64,000 bases of DNA, taken from NCBI GenBank assembly GCA_949317995.1, contig OX439044.1, forward strand, positions 22,516,733 through 22,580,732, written 5' to 3'. This document shows positions 62,442 to 64,000 of the stretch, one piece after another (within the stretch, counting starts at the first letter, position 1; each line of letters begins with the position of its first letter). Position numbers and translations under genes: made by a program. A model generated the notes under the pieces. It made no database searches. It worked only from the letters and a program-made list of their open reading frames with translations, and was not told the origin of the DNA. The stretch comes from Acholoe squamosa. Lineage: Eukaryota > Annelida > Polychaeta > Phyllodocida > Polynoidae.

Positions 62442-63698
62442 CTATCCTTGAAGAGGTCTGAAGGCAAGTACCACCGACACTGATCCGCTTTCAAATGGTA
62501 TCGGTTCCCCAGTCTTGTCTCTTAAGTATATCCCTATCTGTCTGAAGGTGGTTTTAGTGACTGGCAGATATATCAAGTTCTGGAAACTTATGGTTTGCAT
62601 GTCACCGTTGTAGCGATTTATGTTGATTTGCCTCAGAAGGGGTGCTTTAGAGTCACCCACAAGACTGTGCTTGACTATGTCAGAGTACACGAAAGCACAT
62701 CGACTTTTGTACTGAAGGTCTACCACGTAGGGGCTTTGTGTTTTTCCACTTAGGAAAACACTTCCGTCGAAACCTAATTGTTTCCCTAAGTTTTCTGGGA
62801 GTTGCATGACCACACCAGGAGGCAAGGAAACTACACTTTTCATTGTGTATTTGTTGTAGTGAAACACGGTGGCTTTGTTGTTTTTCCTGTAGTTTCTTAG
62901 TTTTCTCACCAACATGCTCTGTAGTTTATTTATGGTCCTGTTCAAGTATCCTATCAACTCTGAGTTGCTTTCCAGGTTCACACCTTCTAAGGCAAACATA
63001 TTGTAGGTACTACCTTCCTTGAAGTAATACTTAGACAGGTATCTGCTAATTTCCTTGAAGCGTGTACATATTTTCACAGCCTGTAACTGACTGGGAGAGA
63101 GAGGAGAAACATTAGCAGAGTCTGTGAAGACGGCCTTTTCTTCAAAAAAAGAAAGAGACCTTTTTTCCCTGTCATCCATAGACATCACTTCAGCCACAGC
63201 CGACGACATTTCCCTTTTCTCTCTGCCTGCCGTGTCACGCTCCCCCTCATCCTCCTCCTCTTCCTTCTCCTCCTTCTCTGGCGTGGGTTGGTTAGAAGTG
63301 AATCCTCCAGATGGCGTCTCAGTCGCAGCAGCAGGAGTTGGTGGACTTTCACTTTCAGGACCAGCAGGAGGAATGGTTTCAGTCGATCCCACAGGGTTGA
63401 CATGACGTAGGTTTTTTGTTATTTTTACTCCTCTCTTCAAAGCAGATTGGGCTGATAGATTTGATGTAGAGCTTGAAGCTCTACTGAAGACACTATGGGC
63501 TCCTGGTTTTTCCAGAGGAAAAAATTCTCTTCTGCGTTTGTTTAATAAAGCTACTACAGAGCGGAGGTTGTTTGTCAGGTCGTTTTCTCCCTGTGCCAAG
63601 AGAATGGGTTCTTCTTTGACGTTGTACCACGTGGTAGGACAGGTTATTTCTTGAAGAGCACACTCTAACTGAGTAGGAGAGTTAATGTATTCTGCCAA
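62442..63698 (-). CDS. Minor capsid protein, penton-like
   Basis: 418 residues from ATG 63698. The N-terminal part (about 1-185) is variable, Ser/Pro/Glu-rich with a long acidic run. The C-terminal part, with VKICTRFKEISRYLSKYY, NRTINKLQSMLVRKLRNYRKN, CAFVYSDIVKHSLVGDSKAPLL and TTFRQIGIYLRDKTGEPIPF then SVVLAFRP, is the widely conserved Polinton protein regarded as the penton-like jelly-roll capsid protein. Intact. It starts 47 nt after the integrase stop. Confidence 0.75.
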   Translation of the reverse strand: MAEYINSPTQLECALQEITCPTTWYNVKEEPILLAQGENDLTNNLRSVVALLNKRRREFFPLEKPGAHSVFSRASSSTSNLSAQSALKRGVKITKNLRHVNPVGSTETIPPAGPESESPPTPAAATETPSGGFTSNQPTPEKEEKEEEEDEGERDTAGREKREMSSAVAEVMSMDDREKRSLSFFEEKAVFTDSANVSPLSPSQLQAVKICTRFKEISRYLSKYYFKEGSTYNMFALEGVNLESNSELIGYLNRTINKLQSMLVRKLRNYRKNNKATVFHYNKYTMKSVVSLPPGVVMQLPENLGKQLGFDGSVFLSGKTQSPYVVDLQYKSRCAFVYSDIVKHSLVGDSKAPLLRQININRYNGDMQTISFQNLIYLPVTKTTFRQIGIYLRDKTGEPIPFESGSVSVVLAFRPLQG

Positions 63699-63744
63699 AA
63701 TTGTATTGTAACTAGTTAAAGTGTTACTAGGTTACTAGGTAAAG

Positions 63745-64000
63745 TTAAGGTAAACGCCATTTGTTTATGTTCTTGACAGGTTCCCAAGAGTTAAACTTGT
63801 CTCCATAACCCTTCCACTTGATCAAGGCTTCTCTTTTCTTGCCTTTTCCTCTGTATTTTTCTATTTTTTCTATGTTGTAGCGTCTTCCGTGACGGACTTG
63901 CACCTTCTGAACTTCAGGTTCGTAGAAGCTTCCTTTTATCTCTTCTCCAAGGAGATCTTTCAGGTGGTACCCTTTGGGCGAAATATGGTCGACTGTGCAT
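63745..64000 (-). CDS. Polinton integrase C-terminus with chromodomain, partial
   Basis: The frame runs in from the window edge and stops with TAA at 63745-63747 (84 codons plus stop visible). It reads GYHLKDLLGEEIKGSFYEPE, then a chromodomain: YNIEKIEKYRGKGKKREALIKWKGYGDKFNSWEP. The Polinton integrase is a retroviral-type integrase that usually ends in such a chromodomain, which binds methylated histone tails. The catalytic core is outside the window. Confidence 0.85.
   Translation of the reverse strand, partial: CTVDHISPKGYHLKDLLGEEIKGSFYEPEVQKVQVRHGRRYNIEKIEKYRGKGKKREALIKWKGYGDKFNSWEPVKNINKWRLP

Larger units (their letters stand above)
59324..64000 (-). mobile_element. Polinton/adintovirus-like element, partial
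   Basis: A compact minus-strand block: integrase end, penton-like protein, core peptide, major capsid protein, cysteine protease and a small ORF. Intergenic gaps are a few to about 50 nt. Polintons are large DNA transposons that encode viral capsid proteins. The DNA polymerase B and ATPase genes and the other end are expected to the right of the window. Confidence 0.85.

Overview
This is metazoan nuclear DNA. The evidence is a complete GT-AG spliced Mediator gene (MED18, five coding exons), a first exon that looks like mitochondrial complex I NDUFS6, several MITE-like foldback elements, Ty3/gypsy LTR retrotransposons, and one end of a Polinton/adintovirus-like element. The repeat content would suit a marine invertebrate such as a lancelet, echinoderm, hemichordate or mollusc, but nothing in the window fixes the species.

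Layout. 1-9 kb is gene-poor DNA with an imperfect tandem duplication, a tRNA-Lys-like sequence and at least four inverted-repeat elements. A candidate NDUFS6 exon 1 lies at 8,953-9,081 (minus). MED18 occupies 11,771-13,610 (plus), and a possible long 3' UTR reaches a poly(A) signal near 15,560. A solo LTR (15,596-16,251) carries a MITE inside it. From 17.7 kb to the end the window is a nest of mobile elements. A decayed Ty3/gypsy copy (minus; pieces at 34.2-35.1, 32.0-32.3 and 17.8-19.0 kb) is split by element 1 (19,320-32,009, plus, 363-bp LTRs differing at about 2 sites, TSD GGTA). Element 3 (plus) begins at 35,493. Its 5' LTR is split by element 2 (35,509-48,474, minus, 468-bp LTRs, TSD GTAT). 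Its third ORF is cut off at about 59.32 kb by the left end of the Polinton-like element, which runs off the window at 64,000.

Elements 1-3 are related, unusually large (12.7-13.0 kb where complete) Ty3/gypsy elements. They encode a Gag with CCHC knuckle (elements 1 and 2 also have a long N-terminal coiled-coil extension), a protease-RT-RNaseH-integrase Pol, and a long third ORF of roughly 1,000 residues between pol and the 3' LTR, where an envelope gene would sit in a retrovirus. That ORF has no visible signal peptide or membrane segment. It carries a Cys/His cluster resembling paired C2H2 zinc fingers, basic and proline-rich linkers, and a C-terminal helical domain with a conserved FF-x-x-FG-x-x-x-x-x-W motif. 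I do not recognise it, and it is the best candidate here for something undescribed. All three gag genes end in GGAAAAC followed directly by a stop, and the -1 frame is open beyond it. All three Pol proteins end in a basic tail with an AT-hook-like GRP core and a terminal SPRL motif instead of a chromodomain. All three elements carry stops and frameshifts, so none looks autonomous as read.

The Polinton-like block (minus) reads integrase C-terminus with chromodomain, penton-like minor capsid protein, basic glycine-rich core peptide, major capsid protein, adenain-like cysteine protease, and a small ORF overlapping the protease gene. Its order matches the adenovirus penton-core-hexon-protease late block.
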